Source: Carnegiea gigantea
Taxonomy: Eukaryota > Streptophyta > Magnoliopsida > Caryophyllales > Cactaceae
Direction: 5' to 3'
NCBI GenBank assembly: GCA_029747015.1
Contig: JAKOGI010001570.1
Coordinates: 149,148 to 213,147, forward strand
DNA: 64,000 bases
Positions 1 through 11,499 of this stretch are shown here, in pieces (position 1 is the stretch's first letter; each line of letters begins with the position of its first letter). The notes below the pieces were generated by a model, which saw nothing but the letters and a program-made list of their open reading frames with translations, was not told the origin of the DNA and did no database searches. The translations under genes were made by a program, and so were the position numbers.

Positions 1-1239
1 TTAAATTCCACTCCTCAAAAATGAACTCAGCCCTTCTCTACTCAATCTTGCTGCTTTACTTGAATTTTCTTCATATAAGCATAGATGTATTTCTGCGGAT
101 TCATTTTACAATAAATCTAAGATGTTCTACACTCTGCTTTTCCAAATCTATCCATCACACATGTCATACTGGCTAGCAAGCCACCTTAGTGGAACTCAAT
201 TGCTGCTCTTTTGTCTGTAATTCTACTACTAAACCTAAGTATCATTGAAACACTGCTCTATTTTGAAATGGTTCAAAACTTTTCTCTTCAAATTTCCCCT
301 TTGGTCGTTATCTACTGCTCCATGTTGGACACCATGATTATTCTATTTCTTATAATATTAGCACTATATTTGCAATTTTGGCATTTAACCACGCCTTGGT
401 GTGATGATTACAGCAACAACTCACCCTCTTATTCCTTATGGGGCTTAAGAAATCCCTAATCATTACTATTCATACGGTGGTCCAAGCATCTTGTTTGAGC
501 TACAAGAATTCTTGTTAAAAGTAGCATTGATTGCGTGAATAATCCTATCTTCCTATTCTAAATACTTCAATCTTTTCTCATCTTATGAACACCACAATTT
601 AATTTACAATCCAACATTCGAACCACCCAACCTAATTGAGGCAGTGTAAAGTACTCATATCTGTCATTGACATTACGAAAGAGGAGCCAACCATTTATTG
701 GCTCCTCATACAATAGATGCTTGCAAGTTAAACCTTCTATTTTTAGAATTCTTCGCACACTCATAGGTATCCTTATTCTAGCTATCCCATGACAATTTCT
801 CCTAAGTATATCAATCATTTCTAATTCCGTTGTTATATCTTTTTGTGAGTGATGACTTACTTGATTACCATTTCCATCATTCTTATCCCTGGAGTTGTTC
901 ATCTTTAACATCGAATTTAAACCTTGAGCGAACTTTTGACTAGTCTGATGAGAAGGTTATCCAAGTAAGCAAGTTAGAGTTATAAGGCAGAACACAATGT
1001 ATCCCGTCAATGCCAACCCAAAAAGGGGTTGTAGACTCAAACCGAAGAGGACATCAAATATCAGGACATAGCCAGTAATTCGTTCCTCAGTGGTTATGTA
1101 ATACAATTAAAAACACACATTTATGACTTTTTTAGTAGGATCAGAATCTCAAACAATGCTTTGTTGTATTGGAGTGAGCTAGATAGCTAGATGCAGCGTT
1201 AATTATTAAGGTTGGAGTTAACCTAAGCAACCACTAAGG
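1..1239. other. No recognisable gene; probably decayed retroelement interior
   Basis: AT-rich sequence without a feature I can name. It lies directly upstream of a Tekay-like integrase remnant, so the right-hand part is probably decayed pol of the same element. The longest open frame is a minus-strand one at 567-911, listed separately. Confidence 0.4.
567..911 (-). CDS. Unrecognised 114-codon open frame
   Basis: Opens with Met and ends in a stop. The first 30 residues are polar (rich in N, D, K, Q, S); the rest is mixed, with a Trp-containing segment near residues 75-95. I recognise no domain, signal peptide or membrane segment. It lies antisense to the direction of the adjoining pol remnant and has no visible promoter or splice context. 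It may be a chance frame or one exon-like piece of a decayed gene. No function is proposed. Confidence 0.12.
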   Translation of the reverse strand: MLKMNNSRDKNDGNGNQVSHHSQKDITTELEMIDILRRNCHGIARIRIPMSVRRILKIEGLTCKHLLYEEPINGWLLFRNVNDRYEYFTLPQLGWVVRMLDCKLNCGVHKMRKD

Positions 1240-1720
1240 ACATAAGAGAGTGTTAAGAACACTTTAAGATTGCTCAGAACCAGCAAAAGAGGATATGCTA
1301 ATAAAAGAAGGAGACATTAGAGCATCAAGTGGGAGGCAAAGTATTCTTAAAAGTTTCTTCAGTTAAGGGTGTTATGAGGTTCAATGTCAAAGGAAAACTA
1401 AGCCCTAATTACATTGAGCCTTATGAAATCATTAAAAAGTAAACCTAATGGCTTATATATTGGCTTTATCGGCAGACTCCAGCACATAGAAGTATGTTTC
1501 GGACCCAACCCATGACATGGTGGCCAAGCCTATGGAAGTAGTTGAAAATTTGGTTTATGAAGAACGTCCTATGCAAATACTAGATTTCAAAGTTAAGTAA
1601 CTTCACAATTAGAACATCCCTCTAATTAATATTCCATGGGTTAATTATACCTCATCGGAAGCCATATGGGGACGAAAGAAGATATGAGAAAAGTACTAGT
1701 GATTGTTTGAGGTAAATCAA
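1240..1720 (+). pseudogene. Tekay/Del-like Ty3/gypsy integrase C-terminus with chromodomain, decayed
   Basis: Stepping across frameshifts and stops, the translation gives the integrase C-terminal module of plant chromoviruses: a KIAQNQQKR-like helix near 1,265-1,300, then VFLKVSSVKGVMRF and KLSPNYIEPYEII near 1,335-1,435. A chromodomain-like stretch follows at about 1,610-1,670 (IPLINIPWVNYTSSEAIWG, compare family consensus V-x-W-x-N-x-x-x-E-E-A-T-W-E). Integrase inserts the cDNA, and the chromodomain is thought to steer it to marked chromatin. Stop codons and frame changes make this copy non-functional. A polypurine tract and LTR start follow directly, as expected for the 3' end of an element on the plus strand. 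Family assignment rests on motif recognition only. Confidence 0.75.
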
Positions 1721-1742
1721 GGGTTTCTTTCAAATTTATAAG

Positions 1743-1777
1743 TTTTGAGGACGAAACTTATTTTAAGGGGGAAAGGC
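1743..1777 (+). other. Polypurine tract region of the Tekay-like element
   Basis: The stretch TTTTGAGGACGAAAC followed by TTTTAAGGGGGAAAGG matches the pre-LTR stretch of the LARD elements here (TTTCGAGGACGAAA, then TTTAAGGGGGAAAGAC). It would prime plus-strand DNA synthesis. Confidence 0.65.
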
Positions 1778-2720
1778 AATAATAGCCCGAACCTAAATCA
1801 AATTAGTTATATTATTTTAGTTAATCTCCATTTAAATTAATTAAGTTGAGCGCCACATTTCAATTCAGCATTCGATATATTTATGTAAGTGTAGGTTGGG
1901 ACGACAAAGTAGCCTCGAAATTAAATTTAAATAAGCTTTGTATTAACTCATTCAGAAATTATAAGTGAATACTTGAACAAATAGATAAATCAAGTTAGCC
2001 CATTTATAAAAAGTGAGTAATAATGGAATATATAAATTCACAATTTGCATATTTATGAAACCATGATTCTGATAAACGAAATAAAAAGAAATGCAAGGAA
2101 CAAATTAATTAATATAGGTAAAGTTCATAATTTTTCAAATTAAATATGGAAATACTAATATTAGCATAACCTAAGTTTTTGCCAACCAAAAAAAAAAAAA
2201 ATTAGTTACGAGAAAAGAATAAAATAAATGAAACATGTGGAAATATCTAAAGAGAGATTAAGGAAAAAATAACTAAACTAAACTAAGTAAACATGAGCCC
2301 CCCTTTCTTTCCTAGACACGCCTTCCCTACTCTCTCAGCCAATGCCCAGTGCGCGAGCCACACCTCCGTCCACAGGTTCGCTGCCCCACTGCTAGCATGC
2401 TGCCTATGGTTGCCAGAATCGCCGTGATCTTCCTTCCACATCTCCTTAACCTATTTTAGTGGTGATTGGGAAGGTGAACCCTAAATCCTCTTCTGTCAAT
2501 TTTTATTATTTAATCTCTTAATTCAGTTATTGACTATGTTTTTAATTTAATCAAGTATCCATTTGTGTGAATTTAGAGTTATTATTTGGATTCTTGAGGA
2601 TATGTGTTGGGGGGGATGGCTAGGCAAGAGATTGAGCTGTTAATCATTCAGTTGATCCTATATGTTCATTTGGTTGTTATGCGTTAGAATTATTTTCAGT
2701 TGGGTTTGGATTTTTAAGAA
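1778..2720 (+). mobile_element. 5' portion of a Tekay-like 3' LTR
   Basis: Begins AATAATAGCCCGAACC directly after the polypurine tract. The LARD LTRs begin TGTAATAACCC, so the terminal TG appears mutated. A GC- and CT-rich leader-like stretch at 2,300-2,430 is followed by a possible splice donor, GGGAAG|GTGAACCC, near 2,470, the same order seen in the LARD LTRs. The 3' end of the LTR cannot be found; the right boundary given is only where similarity by eye stops. Confidence 0.5.
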
Positions 2721-5137
2721 AAGGTGAATCTTTTGTTAGTACCATATGACATTTGCTTATGGCAGCATATAAAGAATACATCTAACACTCAAATATATTT
2801 CTTACATCCACATAGTTCACATATATATGTCATATTAAGCACATGTAAAAGCCACCTAAAAGACTTCCCCATTAGCCTTGAAATGGTAGTGAAAAATGCT
2901 TTTTCTATCATTTAAGAAAACCTATACCCTAACAAGCCAAAAGTTTCACTACCATACCAATATTTCACATATGATGCCTATACCATTCCATACTATGTGA
3001 GTCACTCTAGCTCACATGGGCACACATTCATATACTTACAATACATATATGTCAATTGTCTGTGGATGATATAACACAAGCCAAATGCATATAAAGGTGC
3101 TCAATCATCCCCCACTAGGTCAACATTAGGGTCCTTCATCCCCTATTTGGGTTAATGGTGTCTAAATCAGCATTGCACTCATGATAGAGATTACCATGTA
3201 TCCCATTGGTACTTCTACTAGTTCTTCTAGTATCATACTCATTACCATTTTCCATGCATGGCCGTTGTTTGGACCAAACCTTTCACTCCCCACCAATCTA
3301 TAGAAGTACCCATTCTTATGCTAATTCACATTCCTATTAACATTTGACAATTGATAACCACAGCCCCTCCCTCATCCAGAGGTAAGAAGAGAAGTTAGAC
3401 GTGTAGGTGGAGGGTAAGGGGGAGTGTAAGAGGGTGAACTCACATTACTACTGCTATTAGCACTACATCAAAAGTCATCGGAATCGCTAGGCACCTCCTC
3501 TACGGAGTCGTGCAATTGCTTTTAAATACATGAGTGCGTAAAATATGAGAAGTAGAGGAATAACATTACCACCCAACTTCAGTTTAGGAAAAGAGTCGAC
3601 AGATCAAGCAGGGTGAGCCTAACATGTTTAGCAAATTCTCTTATCATTAGCCCATTTGCCACACATTTCCGTGATCCTCTTCATTCCTTAAAGTAGGCAA
3701 CATGATAAGTAGGAATTTTCATGATGAAAAGATCACAATAGTAATTTGTAGAATTACACCATGGTATGCCTTTTATAAACCACATAAAAGATGGCAAGTC
3801 CTATTAATTTGAAACCAAAACTAAGAGTGGGGTGAACTAGCATTTGTAGCCAAGGCATGGTTGAGCCACAACAAAGTAGCTAATAAGACATTCATTGGCT
3901 CCTATATGAATTTTGGTTGGACTTCTAGCCATTGTCCCTAAAGATTCACATATTCATATAATCAAATAAGATAGCTGATAAAGTTCATATAACACACGAT
4001 CTCATGTACATGCACATGTACATATAATACTCATGATGGCCAAGCATATATCACATAAAATCATGGGTTGATTATTCATATATCACATGAAACTGGCTTT
4101 ATGATGTACATTTAATGTTTAATCACATATTCATGTATCATTTAGTCATGTAACATATACCCATTTGCTCAAGTAACATATATATACTTATAAAATCACA
4201 TGCTTATGTAACATATACTCATGTAACATATATTATGCACTCATCTTATCTTTAAATTGTACTCATATATTGTGCACATGCAATATGCAATCCTAATGGG
4301 CTCTTGACTCTATAACCTAGCTCTGTTATGACCTCTATAACATCATCTAATTAGAACCTAGGTTAACCCATTAAATATTACCGTTAAATAGGATTAGACA
4401 GTAAAAACTTGATTAAATTAGGGAATAACTACTACTTACTTAGTTAGAGCAAAGTTGGCCCCCCTCAAAAAAAACATAAAGCCCTAAGCTTGATCTATTA
4501 AACCACATCACGAATGATCATATAACATGTGAACCAATAGAGTCACATGATTACTATAGTAGTTATATGCCATGCTCATAAACTACAAATGGATTGACTC
4601 TTGATCCATTCATATAATCAACCTGCTTTCTTCTAAGTTGGCGGCCGCTCAACTAGGATGCCACATTTATTTAGACTATCTTAGAAGAGGTAGGAAAAAC
4701 ACATGCTTTAGTAAAATGATTTCATATGGAAAAGTAGTAAGGAAACTCTTAGTTTTTAGCTAATGAACCTATACGATGCCGTATACACATGATCGATGCC
4801 ATATACATATGGTGGAGGTCACTGTAATATATATATGACAAGCAAGCTGTTAAAATATAAAGCTCAAAATTGGAAACTTTTTTATGTATAAATGTGGGTA
4901 ACTCAGAGTCATAAACTCTCCTATACAATCATGTAAGCCTATGTGAAACTCATTGGGTCTTCAGGTAAGATCGGTCTGATAGATATAAACCATATCTTGT
5001 GTAACATTTATCATATACTCATATATCCATATAACAAATGACGTTTGGGTCAATGGCCATAAAAACATTTGAAAATACTTAGTTTTATTTACATTTAATA
5101 AGCACAAGCAATAAAATATGGGTACACTGCTTCTATC
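2721..5137. other. No gene; AT-rich, probably decayed retroelement DNA
   Basis: No convincing coding region. From about 3,950 to 4,260 the sequence is a loose array of short motifs such as ACATAT, CATGTA and TCACAT, read as degenerate simple-sequence DNA. A more GC-balanced patch near 3,370-3,500 could be an old coding or leader piece, but I cannot name it. Confidence 0.4.
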
Positions 5138-5401
5138 TGATCAAATACCAACTCTACCAAAAGCTTAAGCTGATGGTTGAAGGCTAAGAATAGGTTTATT
5201 CTCTAACATGTCCCCTCATGCTTTGGGCTTGAAGCATGGTTCTTGCAAAAGGCCCCTCCATACACAATAAATATGAGGGCTACTAAGATTTAAACTCGAG
5301 ACCTCTCGCTCAGAAAGGCTTTCATACCATGTCCCAGAACCAACTCAACCGAAAGCTTAAGCTGATAGTTGAAGGCCCAGAAATAGGTTTATACTGTAAC
5401 A
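5138..5401 (-). mobile_element. TRIM (terminal-repeat retrotransposon in miniature), 264 bp
   Basis: Two direct repeats of about 71 bp (5,138-5,208 and 5,330-5,401) share the core AAAGCTTAAGCTGAT and the segment ATAGGTTTAT. In minus-strand sense both start TGTTA and end in CA. Just inside the 5' LTR lies TGGTATGAAAGCC (plus coordinates 5,317-5,329), a decayed initiator-Met primer site. The interior of about 120 bp cannot code, so the element depends on proteins supplied elsewhere. The flanking 5-mers (CTATC and CTTTA) do not match, so no target duplication is claimed. The same short LTR core recurs widely in eudicot genomes as I remember them; a database search was not possible. Confidence 0.75.
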
Positions 5402-6000
5402 CTTTATGATAGATCAGGGGATGTCATATAACACACATACTTTAGAAGTAATACTTTTAAATCCTCACCTTTGTGAAATTTTAAGTTTTTTTAGGAGCTA
5501 AATACAATAATCAATTTTTGAGTGCCTTGGTTTGGCATAAGGTAAGTACACAGGTCAATTTTATCCTAATTTTTCACATGCTTTGTTCAATCAAGATACA
5601 TACGCATTTATCTAATATTCTTATAAATTCAGTCTTAATTAATATCAAGCCTATAAGAACATGCAATGTTGTACCTTCATCTAATAAATTCTTATACTCA
5701 AGGATCAATGTCCGTTGCTTATAATTTAGGCAAACCATACATATAATCATATGTTGAATTCATATAATGGCATAAAACCAATCCCCCAATTAGTGACACA
5801 TAATAACTTGTAATAATTCTCCTAAATTGGTTTGCCCACTTATGCATTTACACATAATTAGTCTCATAAAACATTGGATACTTTAATTTATCATATAATG
5901 ATATACCTGTACATAATTATTTCTTTGCTCATGTTATAACCTATACCTTTCTTAGTTGTCGCCTTAAACCAGTTTTCTCAATCGTACGTTATAAGCAGGT
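5402..6000. other. No feature recognised
   Basis: AT-rich DNA between the TRIM and a family C LTR. The short open frame at 5,518-5,724 has no recognisable motif. Confidence 0.4.
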
Positions 6001-7392
6001 TGTGAATTAGCAAAAATGTAAGCAAAGGAATGGATTTAGAATCAAGGGATTCTAAATGGGAAAAGAAAAAGAAAGTTGATGTATCTTTGGGGTGATTACA
6101 CGAACACTCAAGCTAAATTCAAATGCTAAAAATTAAGCAAGCGGAATTATGGCTAAGTATAGGTGAAACCCGTGAGATAATCAATGGTAGATAGATAGTC
6201 TAAACCTTTGTTTGGATACAGAAACACTACCAAACTAAAGTTCAGGGCCGCTAAAATTGATTACGATATAGAAACATCACTTAAACAACATTAGGACCAA
6301 GCTTGAACACCGCTCTAACCAGCCTAGTTAAGGATAAGCAAGTTTAGTGTTTTTGGTTTCAAAAGAGCAATGCTCTCTTCTCTTTTCTTAAATTCACGAA
6401 ATCTGATTTGCACAATGAAAGAGCACAACCTATATAGCCTAGCAGGCAAGCATGCAAGCTTCTCTAGCCTAGGGGGTGAGGTTTCTTCACAATTTGGAAA
6501 TGTCTTAAACAAGCTTAGTTCTCAGTTTAAGCTAACCCGTGTAATACTAGCTAGTTTGCAACCCTAATCCTTGCTAATTACAAGCTTTACCTCTACTTTA
6601 ACCAATCAAAATTAAAGCCTTTATGATTAGGAAAGAAGTAAGCAAGCTAATACACAAGCAAGCAGCTCTTAACACGTGAAAGAAAAAGAAGACAGCAGCT
6701 TTGTTCTCTGGTAGCTTTATGACTAACCAATCAGAATGAAGCTATCTTCTACACTTGCTTCTCGTTGGATAACTTGGTGGTTGTTTCATGATAGTGTCTA
6801 ACATCGTGCTAGTGACTAAACCCAGTAGCTTGACTAGGATTGGATGTGATTAAGGCAATCAACCACCAAATGCACCAATTAGGTGCAACCGGGCAGTAGC
6901 TGGCAGAATGCAGGGTCTGATTATAGGCCACGTTTCCTAGGGAAAACATGGGCGTAACGCAGCTTGCCACACATGGTTGGAAAGGATGAGAAGTCTTCTA
7001 ATAGCTCCCAGTGGAATTACTCAATTTGGAGCTCACTTGCCTGCCCAAAAGATCAGAATACCCAGGCTGGTCTAAACCAGGTTCTAGCCTACACAGTTTT
7101 AAAGATAGACTAAGTTCTTTATCTTCCACTTGACTTAACTTGATTTAATCACTTAGACCAGATAGTTAACACCTTGAGAATCCAAAATATGCAAAAATTA
7201 AGGACTTAAACCTCATGGAGGCCTAAGTAATTACAATCACAAAAACCAAGTTTACTGCTGGATTCAACCCGTACCTACTGTTTTACTTATTAAACTAAAA
7301 GTGGATGATTTATTTACACTTTGGCAATCAAAATAAGATTACTTTTGCTGATTTGAGTTTCTAAATTAAGGGGTATAGAGAGATCTCCATCA
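6001..7392 (-). mobile_element. 3' LTR of CRM-like family C (minus orientation)
   Basis: In minus-strand sense it starts TGATGGAGATCTC, directly after a polypurine tract (CAAGGGGAGTA), and ends near CTAATTCACA. It matches the plus-strand LTR at 48,274-49,547 in several blocks: the ACTTAGGCCTCC block, the TTTGCATATTTTGG block, and the GGATACAGAAACAC / GGTGGTGTTTCTGTAT segment near the end. The left boundary is approximate. The last 167 bp in plus coordinates (7,226-7,392) belong to a tandem duplication. Confidence 0.65.
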
Positions 7393-8072
7393 TACTCCCC
7401 TTGTTGAAAAAGATTTGTCCTCAAATCGGTTTAGGTAATCACCTTCCATACTTGGGTCAATTCTGGCTGAAATAAAATCAGCCATGCAAATAAGTCTCTT
7501 TTGATCTTAGAGAGTCTTTTAGGAGGTAAACCCATAGGTATCTCCTCAAGAAATAAATGACAGAAGTTTTGTATGAGTGCTTTGGCTACGGGGTGAATGG
7601 GTAAAGAACTTGCTGGTTCACCTTTCACTTCCCTTTGATTGTTTCGAACTCTTCTCAAAACCAAGAGTAATTACAATCACAAAAACCAAGTTTACTGCTG
7701 GATTCAACCCGTACCTACTGTTTTACTTATTAAACTAAAAGTGGATGATTTATTTACACTTTGGCAATCAAAATAAGATTACTTTTGCTGATTTGAGTTT
7801 CTAAATTAAGGGGTATAGAGAGATCTCCATCATACTCCCCTTGTTGAAAAAGATTTGTCCTCAAATCGGTTTAGGTAATCACCTTCCATACTTGGGTCAA
7901 TTCTGGCTGAAATAAAATCAGCCATGCAAATAAGTCTCTTTTGATCTTAGAGAGTCTTTTAGGAGGTAAACCCATAGGTATCTCCTCAAGAAATAAATGA
8001 CAGAAGTTTTGTATGAGTGCTTTGGCTACGGGGTGAATGGGTAAAGAACTTGCTGGTTCACCTTTCACTTCC
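7226..8072. repeat. Exact 407-bp direct duplication with 33-bp spacer
   Basis: Copies at 7,226-7,632 and 7,666-8,072 read identically from AGTAATTACAATCAC to CACCTTTCACTTCC. The 33-bp spacer starts CTTTGATTG. Each copy holds the first 167 bp of the family C LTR, the polypurine tract and about 240 bp of internal sequence. Identity over the whole unit suggests a very recent duplication or an assembly artefact. Confidence 0.9.
7393..8072 (-). pseudogene. Family C polyprotein tail: protease-RT linker joined to integrase tail, duplicated
   Basis: Minus-strand translation shows a segment like the linker before reverse transcriptase (NFCHLFLEEIPMGLPP, compare DVFPEEIPNGLPP in the family). About 40 residues later comes the far C-terminal tail (DLRTNLFQQGEYDGD, compare DLRTNPFQQGED). 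RT, RNase H and integrase, about 2.5 kb in a full element, are missing between the two. A stop precedes DLRT. The unit occurs twice because of the 407-bp duplication, and the second copy is cut at 8,073, where family A LTR sequence begins. A comparable protease-to-tail joining is seen at about 51,350-51,480, so this may be a family of non-autonomous derivatives rather than one accident. Confidence 0.55.
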
Positions 8073-8660
8073 TAACCTATACTTGACTTAGAACTAATTT
8101 TAATGCATAGCTAGGTTCCTTCGGATGCCAACAAGCATCCCAAATAGAAAAGTCATTCCTAAACTAGGTTTAGGTGAGAGAACGAACCAGAAACTCAAAC
8201 CAAGTTTGGATTGGCTTCAAACTGCAATGGTTGACAAAATGCAATTAAAACTCCATAAAGAACTTGTCATGATTTGGATTTTTCTTCATAGATTGACAAC
8301 TTAGTATGTTGGCTATCATCCCATGTATCTTCTAATATATGCTGACTGAAATCTTCAGAGAATATCATCAATGTGTTGGACCAACGTAGCAAAATTCCTA
8401 TAACTTAGTCCAAAATTGAGTTTTCCTAGTGAAACTAGACATCTTAGGGACTCCAACAAAGTGGGACTCGCCGATAAGGTGTCTTAGGAACTACAAGATT
8501 CAAGCCATCCAAAGTCATGTTCAGTTCTGGATTGGAATATAAGAACAAGGAATGAATTTGATTGATCATTGCTTGCTTACCTTGATCTTCCTTGTCTTGA
8601 TTAGTGCCATGGATATCATTTGGATTTAAGGAACTCAACTAGATGCCTTGCTCTCTATCA
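8073..8660 (-). mobile_element. 3' LTR of CRM-like family A, truncated
   Basis: Minus-strand sense starts TGATAGAGAGCAAGG directly after the polypurine tract AAGAAGGGGAGGT (8,661-8,675). It aligns with 13,895-14,534, the 5' LTR of the same element. It breaks off at 8,073, at CCTAACCTATACTTGAC, where the duplicated family C sequence begins. About 590 bp of an LTR of roughly 1.4 kb remain. Confidence 0.75.
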
Positions 8661-9850
8661 ACCTCCCCTTCTTCGAGAGGATTTGTCCTGAAATCTGAAA
8701 GGTCATCAAAATAGTTATCTACATAAGGACTAAGGTCACCAATGTCAAATGTGGCTAAAACAACCATATCTCCTAGGAGTTGTAGTTTATATGCATTATC
8801 TCGGACCTTCTTAATGATCTTTGACCGGTCCATCTCCTTTTGCCATAAGCTTATTCTTTCTCCTAGATAGGTAGATCTCTTGGGCTGAACTCCATCTTCT
8901 TTCTATGCTTGTTTACCCTTGTTCTTTAAGCTGCATTGGTCATTTCAATATGATTTCTCACTTGTTCATGCAGCCTTTTCATCTCTTTATTTCTTACTTC
9001 AACATCATGGTTTACCCTTGACTCACTTGGTAGAAGTAGTAGATTAATGGGGGTACACACACTCAAAGGGAGAGCATCTAGTAGCATAGGATGGAGCTTT
9101 GTTGTAGGCAAACTCAGCACGGGCAGTTTCAGATCCCAATCTTTCAAGCTTTTGCTCACCAAACTCCTAATCAAAGTAGTAAGAGTTCAGTTTGTTACCT
9201 CTGTTTGGACATCAATTTGGGGATGATAGGTTGTACTAAAAAAGATTTTAGTGCCTAAGAGCTTCCATAAACTCCTGTAAAGATGGGACAGAAACTTGGA
9301 GTCTTGATCAGATGAAATAGATTTAGGCACACCATCGAGCCTAATGACTCTCTGAAGTAGATATCAACAATGTAGCTTGTATCATCAGTCTTTAGCATGA
9401 AATGAAGTGAGACATTCTAGAAAATCTCTCCACAACCACCATAATTGCATCCTCCCCCCTTTATCGCCTATGAAGAGCCATAATAAAATCCATACTTTCA
9501 TCATTCTAAGGCCCTAAGGGAATGGGAAGTGGAGTGTATAAGCCTTGATGAAATTGGCTTTTTGCCTTCTGACAAATGGAATAAGTTATGATTATCTTAC
9601 GCATGTCTCCTCCCATCTTAGGCCAATAGAAATACTCTTTGCGGACACTAATAGTCTTGTTCAGACCAAAGTGACCAGCTAGGGCTCCTCCCTGAGTCTC
9701 TCGAACCAATGGCTCTCCTAATGAGCTCCTCAAAATACAAAGCTTGTTGCCCTTGAATAGTAACCTTACTGGATGGTGTAAGGGTTGTTCTTTGATGGAA
9801 TCTCCTCTACGATCCCCTTAAGTTATGGATCCTCTTTGTAAAGTTCCTGG
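8661..9850 (-). pseudogene. Family A integrase, decayed
   Basis: Minus-strand reading across frameshifts. The zinc-binding N-terminus lies near 9,733-9,560 (GHFGLNKT and SICQKAKSQ, with the first Cys of the CxxC pair apparently lost). The catalytic core lies near 9,510-9,180, with SMDFIMALH, SSDQDSKF and HPQIDVQTEVTNR holding the three acidic DDE positions. A C-terminal domain near 8,833-8,640 (NAYKLQLLGDMVVLATF, then DIGDLSPYVDNYFDDL) matches CRM-like chromoviruses, and no classical chromodomain follows. The frame runs through the polypurine tract toward the LTR (DFRTNPLEEGEVDREQG), a known habit of CRM-type pol. Frame breaks make it inactive. Confidence 0.8.
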
Positions 9851-10348
9851 ACATAATGAAATCCAAGGACTTTAGCCTTCAACATAGAAAGTAATGCTCA
9901 CCTCCTTCAAAATGCATCCACAACCACATTTTCCTTTCCACTTATATGTTTGCAAGTAAAGTTGAATGATTATAAGAACTCCACCCATTTGGCATGTCTT
10001 GGATTTAACTTATGTTAGCCATTGATGTACTTGAGAGCTTTGTGAGCAAAATGCAAGACAAAAGGTCTAGCCTTAGGTTAATGACCCCAATAAGTCAATG
10101 CCCTTACAATAGCATAGAACTCCTTATCACAGGTGTTGTAGTTGCATCTTGAACCATTAAGCTTCTCATTAAAAAGGGCAATGGGCCTCCTAGATTGGAC
10201 TAAGATAGCCCCAATCCCTACTCCACTTGCATCCCATTCTGACTCAAATAGAACTTCAAAGTTAGAAAGTGCTAGAGTGACGGCTTAGCCTAGCTTCTGT
10301 TTGAACATCTCAAAGGCTCATTGGGCAGCCTTTGTCCACTCAAATGCA
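9851..10348 (-). pseudogene. Family A RNase H domain, decayed
   Basis: Minus-strand translation near 10,270-10,080 gives [14 protein letters not shown] followed by [13 protein letters not shown] and [12 protein letters not shown]. This is the Ty3/gypsy RNase H block with its first catalytic Asp (DAS) preserved. It sits between RT and integrase, the expected gypsy order. It would remove the RNA strand during cDNA synthesis. Downstream frameshifts and stops are visible. Confidence 0.75.
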
Positions 10349-11100
10349 CTATTCTTCATGCATTCTGTATTCAGTAATGGAAGCCATAATAGAGCTGAAA
10401 TCTTTGATAAGCCTCATATAAAAAGAAGCCAATCCATGAAAAGATCTTACCTCCGTGACTGTTTTAGGTTGAGGCCAAGTCTGGATACGCCCCACCTTGC
10501 TCTGATCAACCTGGATCCCCATTGGATGACGCCACATAAAAAGAAATGTGAGTTGTGGAGTACAAATTCACACTTCTCCATCTTCGCATAGAGTTTCTGT
10601 CCTCTCAAAACCTGGAAAACTTACCTTAGATGCTCCTTATGGTCCCTCTCCTTTCGGCTGTAAAGTAAAATGTTGTCAAAGTATACAATAACAAAGTGAC
10701 CAATAAAGGGTTTAAGTACTTCACTCATCAACCTCATAAAAGTAATAGGAGCATTAGACAACCCAAATGGCATTGCCAGCCATTCATATAACTCATGCTT
10801 AGCTTGAACACCTGTCTTCCATTCATCTCCATCCCTCATTCTGATCTGGTGATAGCAACTTCTAAAATCAATCCTAGAAACACTTGGGCACTATGTAACT
10901 CATCTAGCATGTTATTAAGTCTAGGAATGGGATACCTATACTTGACTGTGATGTTGCTAATGACACGGCTATGAACATGCATTCTCATGGTTCCATCCTT
11001 TTTTGGCACAAGTAAAGCTGCAACAAAACAAGGACTCATAATCTCCCTTATGTAACCCCTATCAATAAGCTCTTGAACCTAACATTGAAGCTCCTCTATT
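10349..11100 (-). pseudogene. Family A reverse transcriptase, decayed
   Basis: Three minus-strand pieces in order cover the RT. 11,039-10,836 holds [34 protein letters not shown]. 10,839-10,621 holds [26 protein letters not shown] and the catalytic box YFDN. 10,537-10,349 holds [22 protein letters not shown]. The catalytic box is normally YFDD, so the second Asp is lost (D to N) in addition to frame breaks. The upstream segment with YPIPRLNN has also lost the usual SKIDL motif. The domain is recognisable but cannot be active. Confidence 0.85.
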
Positions 11101-11499
11101 TTTGTTGGGTTAAACCTATAAGATGGCTTGTTTAGCAGAAAGGCACCGGGCAGGATGTGGTGCTCCATACTCCTAATTAGGTTAATCACAGAGGTGGATC
11201 ACTAGGAAACACATCCACAAACTCCCGTACAGGGGGTTGAGTGAGGGGATGCAAAGATGTCTCTCCCTCAAGTTTTTCCAACACAAGTAAGGCATAAACG
11301 GGCTTGCATTTGCTTATGGAACTCTCTATCCGTGTTTCACTCAAAAACAAATCCTTCTCACTTATGTTTCCCTCCCTTAGGCTAGGCTTAACGCTCTGGA
11401 TTTGATTAAGGGGAAAAGGGGTTAGGGTGTAGCTACAACCTCTAATATTAAAGGTGTAAGTGCTCAGTCTTCTATTATAAATGGCACCTTTGTCAAACT

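Noticed and set aside
8444..8638. Open frame of 64 codons (-) as a separate gene
   Set aside because: It lies in the family A LTR and has a homologous stretch in the 5' LTR at about 14,300-14,530.
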